From NCBI GenBank assembly GCA_902764825.1, contig CACWXL010000002.1, forward strand, positions 283,321 through 347,320: 64,000 nucleotides of DNA. The letters run 5' to 3'. This stretch comes from Oscillospiraceae bacterium. GTDB taxonomy: Bacteria > Bacillota > Clostridia > Saccharofermentanales > Saccharofermentanaceae. The position numbers and the translations under genes are program-made. Shown in pieces: positions 38,076 to 47,232 of the stretch; the stretch's first letter is position 1; each line of letters starts with the position of its first letter. The notes under the pieces are model-generated. The model was not told the origin of the DNA. It did not search any database and saw nothing but the letters and a program-made list of their open reading frames with translations.

Positions 38076-38799
38076 TCTTGCCTCCTGTCAGTTGAAGTTT
38101 CTTTACAGCAAAATACAATGCCAGGCACATAAATGCCCATCCCCACGATTCTCCGCACGCGGCAAGGAAAGCCAGCCTGCTTCCCAAAGCGGCCATTATG
38201 GCAGCGATCATCTTTGAAACGATGCTCAGTCCTATCGGACATAATATGAAAGCAGCTTTATTGATCCCCAGCTTTCCTTTCAATGCGAAATACATATAAG
38301 CGACCGTTACGGGTATATCACACAGGAAACACCAGATCAAGAACGGCAACATAGAAACAGCAACGGGAAGCATATATACCGGATCAGCCTTGCTGACATC
38401 AATTCCTGCGCGAAGAGCCGCCTGCAGCATCAAAAGACAGATGCAGCATGCACAATGAAAAGATACGAACATCATGGGAGCGGACTTTAAGCCGAATCTC
38501 ATGAGCTTATACATTTTCGAATCTTTGGAAATGCCCTTGATATCAAGGAATTCCATTATCGCAGGCGCATAACAAAGACATCCGAATCCCGAGAGGATCC
38601 CGAGAAAGAATGACAACACATAAAACCATACCGGAACATCTGCGATGGCAGTAGTGGTAATACCAAACACGATCGGAAGCCCGCCTTCAGGTTCGTAGCC
38701 TATAAGCCAGTCACCTACACCGCACAAAAGCAGTGAGATAAATCCGAAGATAAATACCGCTTCAAGTTTTTTCTTTTTAGAGTAATCGATCATTTTCAT
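38062..38799 (-). CDS. Membrane protein of the same family, seven to eight spans
   Basis: A 245-residue hydrophobic protein with CGVGDWLIGYEPEGGLP near residues 22-38 and Cys-rich spans (HCACCICLLML). It is related to the product of the downstream gene. Two close ATGs (38799, 38793) are possible starts; GAGAGG fits the second better. It follows the ATC-hydrolase gene by 9 bp. Function unknown; its place in a metal-regulated operon suggests an envelope or transport role. Confidence 0.7.
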   Translation of the reverse strand: MKMIDYSKKKKLEAVFIFGFISLLLCGVGDWLIGYEPEGGLPIVFGITTTAIADVPVWFYVLSFFLGILSGFGCLCYAPAIMEFLDIKGISKDSKMYKLMRFGLKSAPMMFVSFHCACCICLLMLQAALRAGIDVSKADPVYMLPVAVSMLPFLIWCFLCDIPVTVAYMYFALKGKLGINKAAFILCPIGLSIVSKMIAAIMAALGSRLAFLAACGESWGWAFMCLALYFAVKKLQLTGGKNERS

Positions 38800-38808
38800 T
38801 CACCTCTC

Positions 38809-39498
38809 TTATTTCTCCCTGCTGACGATAAACCCGTTTTCATCACGCACAGTACTGTACTTATCCGCTATCGGATTCTTGTCCCCCACGACAAGATAAT
38901 CACAGACAGAACTGTTGCCGCAGGTACCTTTCCTTATGAGCGCTCCGTGGATCTGACTTATTCCCCAGTAGTCACTGTTGCAAAGGAGAGGCAGCACATG
39001 AAGAAGACCGTGCGATTTCGCGAACTCGGCATTCGGACACTGGGTAAAGCTGTAACTTGCTGCATGGTTAACCTTATCATAAGGTGCATCCACATTAATG
39101 AATCCGGCAGGATATCTAACGGCGTCTTTCCTGTCTCTGTTTCCGCTCTTGCGGAAGACTTTATCGATGAGCCACATGTCGCGCGGACGGTTCAGATTGA
39201 AGATCTTTCCGAGCTTTTTAAAAGGAGACATGAACATCTCATATACCATTTCCTGAAGTTCAGAGACCGGCGGCTGATCCGGCAATGCGGTATATAATGC
39301 GAAAACAAGAAGGCCACCGTAGATCGCCCTGCTATGACCATTTTTCGAGCCACCGTAATCAGGGCAGGTCTTCAGATATCCGTTGTAGTTATCCTCGACT
39401 TTTTTCCAGATGCTCTCAGCTTCATTCCCGTAGCGGGAACGGAGCCACTTCTTAACACCCTTTCTGTAAGACAGTTTATCTAATTGAATATGTCCCAT
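38809..39498 (-). CDS. L-2-amino-thiazoline-4-carboxylate hydrolase family protein
   Basis: A 229-residue protein. The start at 39498 follows GAGGCTTATC and avoids overlap with the upstream gene. The block VNHAASYSFTQCPNAEFAKSHG near residues 160-180 and the HVLPLLCNSDYWGISQIHG segment correspond to the conserved region of ATC-hydrolase-like proteins (PF14196 type). The founding member opens a thiazoline ring on the way to L-cysteine, but most family members in Clostridia are uncharacterised. Given the metal-transport context, a thiazoline siderophore or another thiazoline substrate is an attractive but untested idea. Confidence 0.72.
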   Translation of the reverse strand: MGHIQLDKLSYRKGVKKWLRSRYGNEAESIWKKVEDNYNGYLKTCPDYGGSKNGHSRAIYGGLLVFALYTALPDQPPVSELQEMVYEMFMSPFKKLGKIFNLNRPRDMWLIDKVFRKSGNRDRKDAVRYPAGFINVDAPYDKVNHAASYSFTQCPNAEFAKSHGLLHVLPLLCNSDYWGISQIHGALIRKGTCGNSSVCDYLVVGDKNPIADKYSTVRDENGFIVSREK

Positions 39499-39506
39499 GA
39501 TAAGCC

Positions 39507-40013
39507 TCAGAACAGTGTGCAGATCCACGCAATAAGCGCTGATATCGGGAAGAATGCGATGACGTGTGCAAGATGTGTTTTCCAGTTGTATCCGAAAAGA
39601 TAATGGCCCAATACAGGCTTGCACTCAGGATAAAACCGCGGGAAGAAATTGAATCCGGCATTGCAGAGCAGCACCCAGTCAAAAAAGCCGATATCGTAAG
39701 CTTTAAGGAGCAGGAGCATGATAAGGAACCTTCCAAAAAGCTGCCAGAATGTAAGACCATCACGGATGCCCATTACAGCGCCGATAACGACTGCTCCAAT
39801 CATCAATGCAAAGGCCAGGATGATAATTATCCATCCGACTATATGCTGGCCCTTGAATCTTTCCGGTTTTGTGTCCGGGACCGCGTCTCTTACTTCCTTT
39901 GGAGCAGATGAGAAAAAGCTCTTATTCTGCACAAACCCAACGCCTCCCAGAAGGAGCAGGAAGAGCCCTGCCATCATCATGACTGCAAGTAATAACGTGA
40001 TCAGGATCTGCAT
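39507..40013 (-). CDS. Four-span membrane protein of unknown function
   Basis: A 168-residue protein with an N-terminal hydrophobic anchor, two central spans and one near the C-terminus. A conserved-looking loop reads FNFFPRFYPECKPVLGHYLFG. GAGGTGATATC is its ribosome binding site and it starts 4 bp after the 33-codon gene upstream. No family was recognised. It belongs to the ten-gene operon. Confidence 0.72.
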   Translation of the reverse strand: MQILITLLLAVMMMAGLFLLLLGGVGFVQNKSFFSSAPKEVRDAVPDTKPERFKGQHIVGWIIIILAFALMIGAVVIGAVMGIRDGLTFWQLFGRFLIMLLLLKAYDIGFFDWVLLCNAGFNFFPRFYPECKPVLGHYLFGYNWKTHLAHVIAFFPISALIAWICTLF

Positions 40014-40017
40014 GATA

Positions 40018-40119
40018 TCACCTCACAATAATGTACATATGAATGCACAGATCAGCAACTGCATATACAATGGTTCCGATAATTCCGGCTAAAGCCAGCT
40101 TCCTGTTATTTGATTCCAT
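40018..40119 (-). CDS. 33-residue membrane peptide
   Basis: A very short frame reading MESNNRKLALAG at its start, with one hydrophobic span and a few polar residues, AAGGAAT as ribosome binding site, and operon spacing of 11 bp upstream and 4 bp downstream. Such small membrane peptides can be accessory subunits. The tight spacing on both sides is the main support. Confidence 0.55.
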   Translation of the reverse strand: MESNNRKLALAGIIGTIVYAVADLCIHMYIIVR

Positions 40120-40130
40120 AGATATATTCC

Positions 40131-40775
40131 TTAACGGGGTTTTCTTGCCACGCTGTGAAGCCTGCAGAATCCGCGCTTTTCGAAAAGTTCCATCTTAAGA
40201 CCCGCATTTTTACAGAGCATATCAACTTCATCCCTTCCGTAGATCTTGACATCGCCGTGGCCTTTAAGATTAATGATCGGCATCTCGATCTTGTTGCAAA
40301 ACCATCTTGTGGAAGCCCAATTGAATGTCATGTCACGGAGAACAAGTCTTCCGCCCGGCTTCAGCACTCTATAGACGCTGTTAAAGAAATCCTGAACATT
40401 CGGATAATGATGGAAACTCTCACAGCAGATGACCGCATCAAACGAGTTTGCATCGAAAGGAAGATTCTCACAGTCGCCGACTACAAACACCGCGCCGGGT
40501 ATGTTCTTGGCTTTTGCCATCTCGATCATCTTCGGTGTCAGATCGATACCTGTGTAATGCTTTTCGGGATATTTCTCATATAAAAGCGAGATCATCGGTG
40601 CAGTTCCGCAGCCGCAGTCAAGCAAACTGTCGAAAGGCTCTTTCTCAAGCTCTGCAAGAACATCAGGATAGTCCTTCTTGCACATCTTATATACACCGGC
40701 CTGGTCAGTCTCATAGACAACTGCGGCTTTGGTAAATTCGTTTATTGTCATGTCTTTATATTCTTGTTCGTTCAT
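40131..40775 (-). CDS. Class I SAM-dependent methyltransferase
   Basis: A 214-residue Methyltransf_11-type enzyme. The start at 40775 has GGAGAG upstream and leaves 2 bp from the preceding stop. SAM-binding motif I is LLDCGCGTAP near residue 52, the acidic loop GIDLTPKMIE near 75, VVGDCENLPF near 97 and the post-motif RVLKPGGRLVLRD near 137. The substrate is unknown. It is encoded between a hydrolase and small membrane proteins in the metal-regulated operon. Confidence 0.88.
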   Translation of the reverse strand: MNEQEYKDMTINEFTKAAVVYETDQAGVYKMCKKDYPDVLAELEKEPFDSLLDCGCGTAPMISLLYEKYPEKHYTGIDLTPKMIEMAKAKNIPGAVFVVGDCENLPFDANSFDAVICCESFHHYPNVQDFFNSVYRVLKPGGRLVLRDMTFNWASTRWFCNKIEMPIINLKGHGDVKIYGRDEVDMLCKNAGLKMELFEKRGFCRLHSVARKPR

Positions 40776-40777
40776 GC

Positions 40778-41539
40778 TTAGCTCTCCATAAATTCGTCTA
40801 TAGCTTTGAGGACCGGCTCCCTGTACTTTTCTCCGCCGAAGAGCCACTGCTCGTGCTGCATATTAAATTCTCTGATATCTGGATCACGAAAATACTTCTG
40901 ATAACGTTTCTTGTACTTCTCACCCATTTTGTTCGCATAGATGAAATGCACCTTCGTTCCTTCAACATGAATATCATCCTTAAGATATGTGATAAGGTCC
41001 GTATAGAACTGATTCTTAATAGATTCTGTCTTAAATCTCGAAAATGATGACAGGAACATCTCAGCTGTCTTCTCATCCATCTCGAAAAGCTCTATGAATT
41101 TGGTCTTTGCCTTTTGCTTCTTCTTTTCGCTTTTTGTAAAGCTTGTAAGCAAAGGCGTGACCAAAGCAGACTTCAGTTTTGCAGACAAGACACCGCTCTG
41201 ATCAAGGTCAGGACTACCAAAGATACCATGATCCATGTGAATGTTCTCACGCTGTATAAGCTGGCCAACAAAGCTGCTTCCCAGTGATGAACCAAGAGCA
41301 CCGTCTATTCTTCCGTTATGGTTATCGATAATGTATTTCTCGATCTTCTCAGTTACTGTGATCATGTCCGGAAAGATAAGGTCGCTTCCGTCAAAGCCGT
41401 CGTAGTTTACGAGTATAAGATGATACTTTTCTGCAAGAGCATCTATAACTGTCGAGAAATTCATCTGCCAGTCACAGCAGGTACCTGGCAGGAGCATCAA
41501 TGTCTTGCCTGACATGTTTCCGCGCTCTTCAAAAGTCAT
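40778..41539 (-). CDS. Alpha/beta hydrolase
   Basis: A 253-residue hydrolase with nucleophile elbow GSSLGSS near residue 83, an oxyanion-type LLPGTCCDWQMNF strand near 16 and the likely catalytic His in MQHEQWLFGG near 230. A Lys-rich cap region lies at about 130-160. Its ATG overlaps the stop of the HMA gene (ATGA), so it is translationally coupled. It resembles thioesterase or lipase-like hydrolases; the substrate is not evident. Confidence 0.82.
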   Translation of the reverse strand: MTFEERGNMSGKTLMLLPGTCCDWQMNFSTVIDALAEKYHLILVNYDGFDGSDLIFPDMITVTEKIEKYIIDNHNGRIDGALGSSLGSSFVGQLIQRENIHMDHGIFGSPDLDQSGVLSAKLKSALVTPLLTSFTKSEKKKQKAKTKFIELFEMDEKTAEMFLSSFSRFKTESIKNQFYTDLITYLKDDIHVEGTKVHFIYANKMGEKYKKRYQKYFRDPDIREFNMQHEQWLFGGEKYREPVLKAIDEFMES

Positions 41540-41784
41540 CCGAACAATCCTCTTTTCTTGTAAGTCTCAGATTCTGCTCCGAGATAGTCATAGCCTATAT
41601 CTTTTATTGCTGCCTCAAGAAGGCTCGCATCAACTGCATCTTCAGTAAGGAATGTGGCTTCCTTCTTTGAGCGCGAAGCCTTTACCTTCTTTGCTGAAGG
41701 AATTGCTTTTCTGATAGCATCACAAACATGGGCTTCGCACATGCCACACATCATTCCGTCGATCTTTACTGTTGTCTTGATCAT
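41536..41784 (-). CDS. Heavy-metal-associated (HMA) domain protein
   Basis: An 82-residue protein whose KIDGMMCGMCEAHVCDAIRK segment is the HMA metal-binding loop (CxxC at residues 13-16) with an additional Cys nearby. Free-standing HMA proteins bind Cu(I), Zn or related soft metals and hand them to transporters. GGGAG precedes ATG. It lies 2 bp after the FtsX-type permease gene, suggesting that the ABC system handles a metal or metal complex. It could also act as a cytosolic metal sensor or buffer. Confidence 0.88.
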   Translation of the reverse strand: MIKTTVKIDGMMCGMCEAHVCDAIRKAIPSAKKVKASRSKKEATFLTEDAVDASLLEAAIKDIGYDYLGAESETYKKRGLFG

Positions 41785-41786
41785 AA

Positions 41787-44700
41787 TTACTCCCTGTTCT
41801 TAAGAACTTCTGCCGGTACTATCTTTCTTATCCTGCCTGTCAGCACGAGGTTTATCGCAAGATAAAGGACAATGATGACAAGGAAGATCGCCAGATAGAG
41901 ATACGGCGGATATGTAGGACTGATTCCTACGCCTACATTTGCTACCAGATATCTCGGGTAGATATAATCCATAATCATTTTGCAAAGAGGTATCGAGATA
42001 AGGGCTCCTATAGCGACAATATAGAAATTGCCGTCAAGGTACATTTTCCTGACCTCTTTATTTCTGAACCCGAAAATCTTAACGAGCGAGATATTGAAGG
42101 ATGATCTGTCGATCATCATCTTTACCATGAGATACATAACGACAAGGAAGATAACTGATGATGCAACTGTCATCGTCGTAACCATAGGACCCATCATCTC
42201 AACGTAAACACCGGATGATCTTGCAATCTCTTCTTTCGAGACAACCGAATACAGTCTTCCGTTCTCTATATCGAGCTTGTGATCAGAGAAAACAACGTTG
42301 AAATAATCATCGTCTTCACCGAACATGTCACGGCACCTATCTATATCCATGAACACCATCAACGATGCGGAATAATCGAAGATCTTACAGACTCTGAACG
42401 CATATAATCTCTCACCCTTGTCATCAGTCAATGTGAAGACATCACCAACCTTGAGTGCATACTTACTTGCAACGGCAGAACTTACAACAAGATCCGTATC
42501 ATTATCAGGCAGCTTACCCGTGTCAAAGAACGGGTTATCTTCCGTGATTCCCATCAGCGTTACATCGAATGTATAACCGTAGATCTCCTTCTTAAAGCCT
42601 TCAGCTACAGCTTCATAGCCGCCTTCGGGAACTTCTTCTGTCGGATACTTGTAGTTATACATGTATTCATACTTGGTCTGGCTTATGTAGTAATCCTTGA
42701 CCTTTGAACAATATACTGATGTGTTGACGGCCATAAGTGCTACAAGAAGGCTCATTAACAATCCGAGGATAACGGTAATGCCTGCTCGCATTTCGCGCAT
42801 GATCTGTCTTAATCTGAACATGCTGATAAACTTGAGGCCCTTAATCTTTATATCTTTGCCTCTTACTACTTTCTGTTCATTTCGAAGGAGCGCGAGAGGG
42901 GTCTTCTTGAGCCTGTTGCGGACAACAAGGACATTAACTATAAGTGCTGTTACAGGCGGCACTACAAGACCGTAGATAAGGATAAAAGGTGTTACTTCGA
43001 CATCCATCTCAGGCATTGAGAAATAACCTAATGAATCAGCCATCTGCGCAGGGATTCCGGCAGGTGTCAGAACTGCAATAAGAGTACCAATTACACCAGA
43101 GACAAACGTAACAATAACCGGAACTGCCACATAACTTAATGTGAGTGTTCTCCTCTTTACGCCCATCGAATAAAGTGCGCCGATAACTGAACTCTCCTGA
43201 TCGATCATGTGAACGATAAATACTGATATTACGTATGCGAAAAGCATTACGAGCAGTATTCCGAAAATGATGCTTGCCGAATAATTGATCTGAACGTCAT
43301 CAGCAGCCGAATCGATCCTCGGATTATCATTGTGATTCATGAACAGCATCAGATTAGATGTCTTGAAATCGAATACCTCATCGATGAGATCATTAGCCTC
43401 GTCGGAGAATTCCTTTACACCGTCAGCATATTTCTTAGTGCCGTCAGCAAGTTCTTTTGCACCATCCTTGATCTTGCCGGAGCCGTCATAGAGTTTATCT
43501 ACACCGTCAGCCAGCTCCTTCGTACCATTTTTCAGTTCCGTAGTTCCTTTATGAAGCGCTGTTGCTCCGTTTCTCAAAGCAGTATTGTTATCTTTTAATT
43601 TTTTGATGCCGTTATAGAGCTGGTTTGCTCCGCTGCTGAGCTGCTGGGCACCCGAATCAACACCGGCAACACCGCTTTTGATCTGGGAATATCCGTTAGC
43701 GAGATCTTTTACGGGTCCTGCCATACTTGCTGCAACACCTGCTACATATGGATCTTCGTTCTGAGTCATTGCATTGACCGATTCGGAATACTGGTCAACA
43801 CCTGAGCCGTATTGCTTCGCACCGCTGTTAAGGTCTTTTGTGCCCTTGGCGAGCGATTTGGCTCCGCTGGATAAAGATGATGCGCCTGATTCGACCTGGC
43901 TCACACCGTCAGTATATGCCTTGACGCCCTTTTCGAGCTGTGCGGCACCATCATCAAGCTCCTTTACACCTTTCTTAAGGTCGGGCATCGAATCTTTTAA
44001 TTCACCCATGCCGTCGTTGAATTCACTTGTGCCGTCATAGAGTTCGGACGCGCCCTTTGCGATATCTTTTGCACCGTCTTTGAGTTTATCTATGCCTTCA
44101 ACAAGGTCATCTTTTTTGCCGGCCACCTTATCCCAGTATTCCTTGAAATAAGGATCGTCGATGTCATCAACATCGAATTCGATGTCTTCAAGATAATCCT
44201 TAAGCTCGTCTTCCGTCATTGCACCGTTAAGAAGATACGCGTAATAGTACTCTTCGGAATTAACGGAATCTACGGATGCATAAAGATCCTCATAAGCCTT
44301 TGAAGTCATAAAGATAAGACCGAAATATCTGCTGTCTACTACAGTATCTGATACCTTCTTGATCACTGTGTTGTAATCAGGAGCAGCACCGATTCCGGAT
44401 ATAGTGAATTCTTTTCCGCCGATAGTAACCTTATCGCCGATATTTATATTATTTACTTCCGAATAACGCCTCTCCAGAACAGCTTCATTATCGTTTGCAG
44501 GAAGGCTTCCGTCGATAATGGATATCCTGTTGATGTTCTCTCTTACTTTGAAGGCACGTAAAACCTGATCCTCATTAAGATCGTAATCGACAAAGAACAT
44601 CTTCTCTAAAGAAATGCCCTTGTCAGTGAGTTTCTTTTCCTCTTCATCTCTTAACGGAACAAAAACAGAGAACTCTCCGTCCTCACGGCACAATTCCCTG

Positions 44701-44855
44701 TCTCTTAATTCAGTGTAATCGATAATGGTCACCGCAGCGCCCATAAGGCTTACGACGATAAAGATCGAGAATATGATAAGGAGCGACAACGCGATATATC
44801 TTGTCCATCCGGCTTTGAGATCACGGAGCGCCCTTTTGAATAAGATCCACCCCAT
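41787..44855 (-). CDS. FtsX-type ABC permease with long coiled extracytoplasmic domain
   Basis: A 1022-residue permease. It has an N-terminal span (residues 18-40), a MacB-like periplasmic core (about 50-240), then a long helical region (about 255-510) built of short repeats with Gly every seven or so residues (DGAAQLEKG, SGAKSLAKG, NGTKELADG), as in YhgE/Pip-type proteins. Two FtsX blocks with three spans each follow, the second at the C-terminus (VVMYLMVKMMIDRSSFN...). It pairs with the adjacent ATPase. Such systems export or pull on envelope-associated substrates; the operon suggests a metal or lipid link. Substrate unknown. Confidence 0.88.
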   Translation of the reverse strand: MGWILFKRALRDLKAGWTRYIALSLLIIFSIFIVVSLMGAAVTIIDYTELRDRELCREDGEFSVFVPLRDEEEKKLTDKGISLEKMFFVDYDLNEDQVLRAFKVRENINRISIIDGSLPANDNEAVLERRYSEVNNINIGDKVTIGGKEFTISGIGAAPDYNTVIKKVSDTVVDSRYFGLIFMTSKAYEDLYASVDSVNSEEYYYAYLLNGAMTEDELKDYLEDIEFDVDDIDDPYFKEYWDKVAGKKDDLVEGIDKLKDGAKDIAKGASELYDGTSEFNDGMGELKDSMPDLKKGVKELDDGAAQLEKGVKAYTDGVSQVESGASSLSSGAKSLAKGTKDLNSGAKQYGSGVDQYSESVNAMTQNEDPYVAGVAASMAGPVKDLANGYSQIKSGVAGVDSGAQQLSSGANQLYNGIKKLKDNNTALRNGATALHKGTTELKNGTKELADGVDKLYDGSGKIKDGAKELADGTKKYADGVKEFSDEANDLIDEVFDFKTSNLMLFMNHNDNPRIDSAADDVQINYSASIIFGILLVMLFAYVISVFIVHMIDQESSVIGALYSMGVKRRTLTLSYVAVPVIVTFVSGVIGTLIAVLTPAGIPAQMADSLGYFSMPEMDVEVTPFILIYGLVVPPVTALIVNVLVVRNRLKKTPLALLRNEQKVVRGKDIKIKGLKFISMFRLRQIMREMRAGITVILGLLMSLLVALMAVNTSVYCSKVKDYYISQTKYEYMYNYKYPTEEVPEGGYEAVAEGFKKEIYGYTFDVTLMGITEDNPFFDTGKLPDNDTDLVVSSAVASKYALKVGDVFTLTDDKGERLYAFRVCKIFDYSASLMVFMDIDRCRDMFGEDDDYFNVVFSDHKLDIENGRLYSVVSKEEIARSSGVYVEMMGPMVTTMTVASSVIFLVVMYLMVKMMIDRSSFNISLVKIFGFRNKEVRKMYLDGNFYIVAIGALISIPLCKMIMDYIYPRYLVANVGVGISPTYPPYLYLAIFLVIIVLYLAINLVLTGRIRKIVPAEVLKNRE

Positions 44856-44856
44856 A

Positions 44857-45558
44857 TCAGAGATCCTCCAGTTCTGAGGCAGGTGTCTTAGTCTCGTTAT
44901 AGTAGTCTTTGTATATCTCTCCGTCCTTGAGATAGATAACGTGATCCACCATGTTCTTTATCGAGTTGTTGTGGGTTACGATCAGCATCGTCGTGCCGTA
45001 CTGTTTGTTGATCTTCTCAAGGAGGACCAGGATATCCCTGGATGTCTTGGAATCCAGCGCACCCGTCGGCTCGTCACAGAGGAGCACCTTCGGATTCTTA
45101 ACAAGGGCCCTTGCAATCGCACAGCGCTGCTGCTGGCCGCCTGACAACTGCGAGGGGAACTTATACTGATGTTCTGTAAGTCCCAGCACTTCAATAAGTT
45201 CATCAAGATTAAGCGGATCTTTGGTCAGGTATTCACAGACCTGGATATTCTCTCTTACGGTAAGGTTAGGAACCAGATTATAGAACTGGAATATGAATCC
45301 GAGATTATCTCTCCTGTAATCCGAGAGTTTCTCGCCTTTCAAACCCTCAATGAGGATACCTGCAACGGAAACGCTGCCGGAATCGACATCATCAAGACCG
45401 CCAATGCAGTTAAGAAGAGTGGACTTTCCGGAACCTGAAGTTCCCTGGATAACACACATCTCACCCTTCTCTACCCCGATATTGACGCCTTTAAGAACCT
45501 GGGCATAACTGCCGCCTTCGCCATAAGACTTTTTTAAATCTTTAGTTTCAATATACAT
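44857..45558 (-). CDS. ABC transporter ATPase (LolD/MacB type)
   Basis: A 233-residue ATPase with Walker A GTSGSGKST near residue 39, signature LSGGQQQR near 141, Walker B VLLCDEPTGALD near 161 and H-loop VTHNNS near 196. The start is ATG 45558, 7 bp after GGAGAG; an in-frame TTG two codons upstream is less likely. It precedes the FtsX-type permease by one base and opens a tightly packed ten-gene operon (45558 to 37452). Two DtxR-type boxes lie within 130 bp upstream. Confidence 0.93.
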   Translation of the reverse strand: MYIETKDLKKSYGEGGSYAQVLKGVNIGVEKGEMCVIQGTSGSGKSTLLNCIGGLDDVDSGSVSVAGILIEGLKGEKLSDYRRDNLGFIFQFYNLVPNLTVRENIQVCEYLTKDPLNLDELIEVLGLTEHQYKFPSQLSGGQQQRCAIARALVKNPKVLLCDEPTGALDSKTSRDILVLLEKINKQYGTTMLIVTHNNSIKNMVDHVIYLKDGEIYKDYYNETKTPASELEDL

Positions 45559-45591
45559 AGTCAAACTCTCCGTTAATATGTCTGACTATAT

Positions 45592-45688
45592 GTTAGTTCA
45601 CGCTAACCATAATATTACATCTATGTTTTTGACAATGATTTCAGATCGTAACGAGGTATCTATTGTCAAAAAGTTAGTTTATACTAAT
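45592..45688 (-). promoter_or_regulatory. Two DtxR-type boxes upstream of the ABC/FtsX operon
   Basis: GTTAG-N6-CTAAC at 45592-45607 (34 bp before the ATG) and GTTAG-N6-CTAAT at 45673-45688. A TATTAT -10-like element lies just upstream of the proximal box on the minus strand; its -35 partner is not clear. Confidence 0.65.
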
Positions 45689-45738
45689 TTTTGTATACTA
45701 AAACTGATTTCGATTCTCAAAATCAATAAAATCAGGCA

Positions 45739-47232
45739 TTAAAGCTTCTTATTCTCTTTAAGATAAACAGCCTTACCGTGTTTGATCCCAAGCACATAAT
45801 CGCAGCATTCCGAGATAAGTTCGGGATCGTGCGTGGAAACGATGACAGAAGCACCAGCGGAAGCTAATTCATTCAGCAGATCACCCACCTTCTCCATATG
45901 TGAGTAATCCAGACCCGATGTAGGCTCATCGAAAAGAAGGATCTCTGCACCTGACGCAATGGCCGAAGCTATCGCAACACGCTGCTTCTGGCCGCCTGAC
46001 AAGGCCATCGGGTGAGTATCTTTATATTCCAGAAGGCCAAGACTCTCAAGGATCTCATCACAGCGCTTCTCATCTTCATCCTTCATAGAGAGCATGACTT
46101 CAGACTTAACGCTGTCCGTAAAGAGCTGATGGTTAACATCCTGCATGACCAGATAACAGATCTTCAAGATCTGCCTTCCCTTATATGTTTTACCGTCAAA
46201 TACCAGCTTTCCTTTGCAGTCACCTTCAAGACCGCAAAGACACCTTAAAAATGTCGATTTACCTGTTCCGTTAGGCCCGACAAGACCGATCACCTTACCT
46301 TTCGGGATCTTTAAAGACGGAATGTTCAGGTTAAGAAGATCCCCGTCTGATTCTTTAAACTTCTTTTTGAAGAGCAGATACGGACGCCTTTTATAGCTGA
46401 AAAAGAAATCATTGAGTTCAATATTGTTCTCAACATCGCAGAATGAAGATGTACTCTCACCGCGGATATCACGGATAAGCTCTTCTTCCAGAACGATCGG
46501 CCTTAACTTATAAGACTTCACTTCTTCTTCGCTTAAGGCTGTGAATTCTTCACCTGTCCACTCCTTTGCCATCACGCCGTTTTCCATATAGATAACGCGG
46601 TCAACAGCATCTTTCAGATACCATAATCTGTGCTCTGAGATGATGATGGTCTTGCCCTGGCGCTTCCATTCAAGGATAGTGCCTCTTAAGAGTTCTATTG
46701 AATCAAAGTCGAGATTTGACGAGGGTTCATCTAACAGGATTATATCCGGCAGGAGCGCAGCTACTGATGCGCAGGCAATCCTCTGCTTTTGTCCTCCTGA
46801 CAGATCGAAAATGCTTCTGCCAAGAAGCTCATCCAGATTCATCTCCGCGACGACATCATTAAGTCTGGCCTTGATCTCTTTCGGCTCAAGACCGATATTC
46901 TCCGGACCGAATGCTATCTCCCCGTCAGTATCTACTGAGAAGAACTGGCTTCTCGGATTCTGGAAGACAGTACCGACTGTGCCGGCAAGTTCATGAAGTT
47001 CAGTCTTTTTGACATCATGTCCGGCAACCCTTATATCACCTTCAAGTTCACCTGAATAGTAATGCGGGATAAGGCCGTTTATAAGCCTTATTATCGACGT
47101 CTTGCCGGAACCTGAAGCACCGCAGAGAAGGACTGTCTGGCCCTTTTCAATATTGAGGTTAATGTTATTAAGGGAACCGTCCTTGGAGCCCTTGTATTGA
47201 AAATTTACGTTTTCGAGCTCTACGATACTCAT
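45739..47232 (-). CDS. ECF-type transporter ATPase with two ABC domains
   Basis: A 497-residue protein with two nucleotide-binding domains. The first has GASGSGKTS near residue 38, FDLSGGQKQR near 138 and ILLDEPSSNLD near 165. The second has GPNGTGKST near 321, LSGGQKQR near 417 and LLFDEPTSGLD near 441. This is the fused EcfA1/A2 (YkoD-like) form that energises an ECF importer. Its ATG overlaps the EcfT stop (4 bp). It is last in the five-gene operon starting at 52048. Confidence 0.92.
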   Translation of the reverse strand: MSIVELENVNFQYKGSKDGSLNNINLNIEKGQTVLLCGASGSGKTSIIRLINGLIPHYYSGELEGDIRVAGHDVKKTELHELAGTVGTVFQNPRSQFFSVDTDGEIAFGPENIGLEPKEIKARLNDVVAEMNLDELLGRSIFDLSGGQKQRIACASVAALLPDIILLDEPSSNLDFDSIELLRGTILEWKRQGKTIIISEHRLWYLKDAVDRVIYMENGVMAKEWTGEEFTALSEEEVKSYKLRPIVLEEELIRDIRGESTSSFCDVENNIELNDFFFSYKRRPYLLFKKKFKESDGDLLNLNIPSLKIPKGKVIGLVGPNGTGKSTFLRCLCGLEGDCKGKLVFDGKTYKGRQILKICYLVMQDVNHQLFTDSVKSEVMLSMKDEDEKRCDEILESLGLLEYKDTHPMALSGGQKQRVAIASAIASGAEILLFDEPTSGLDYSHMEKVGDLLNELASAGASVIVSTHDPELISECCDYVLGIKHGKAVYLKENKKL

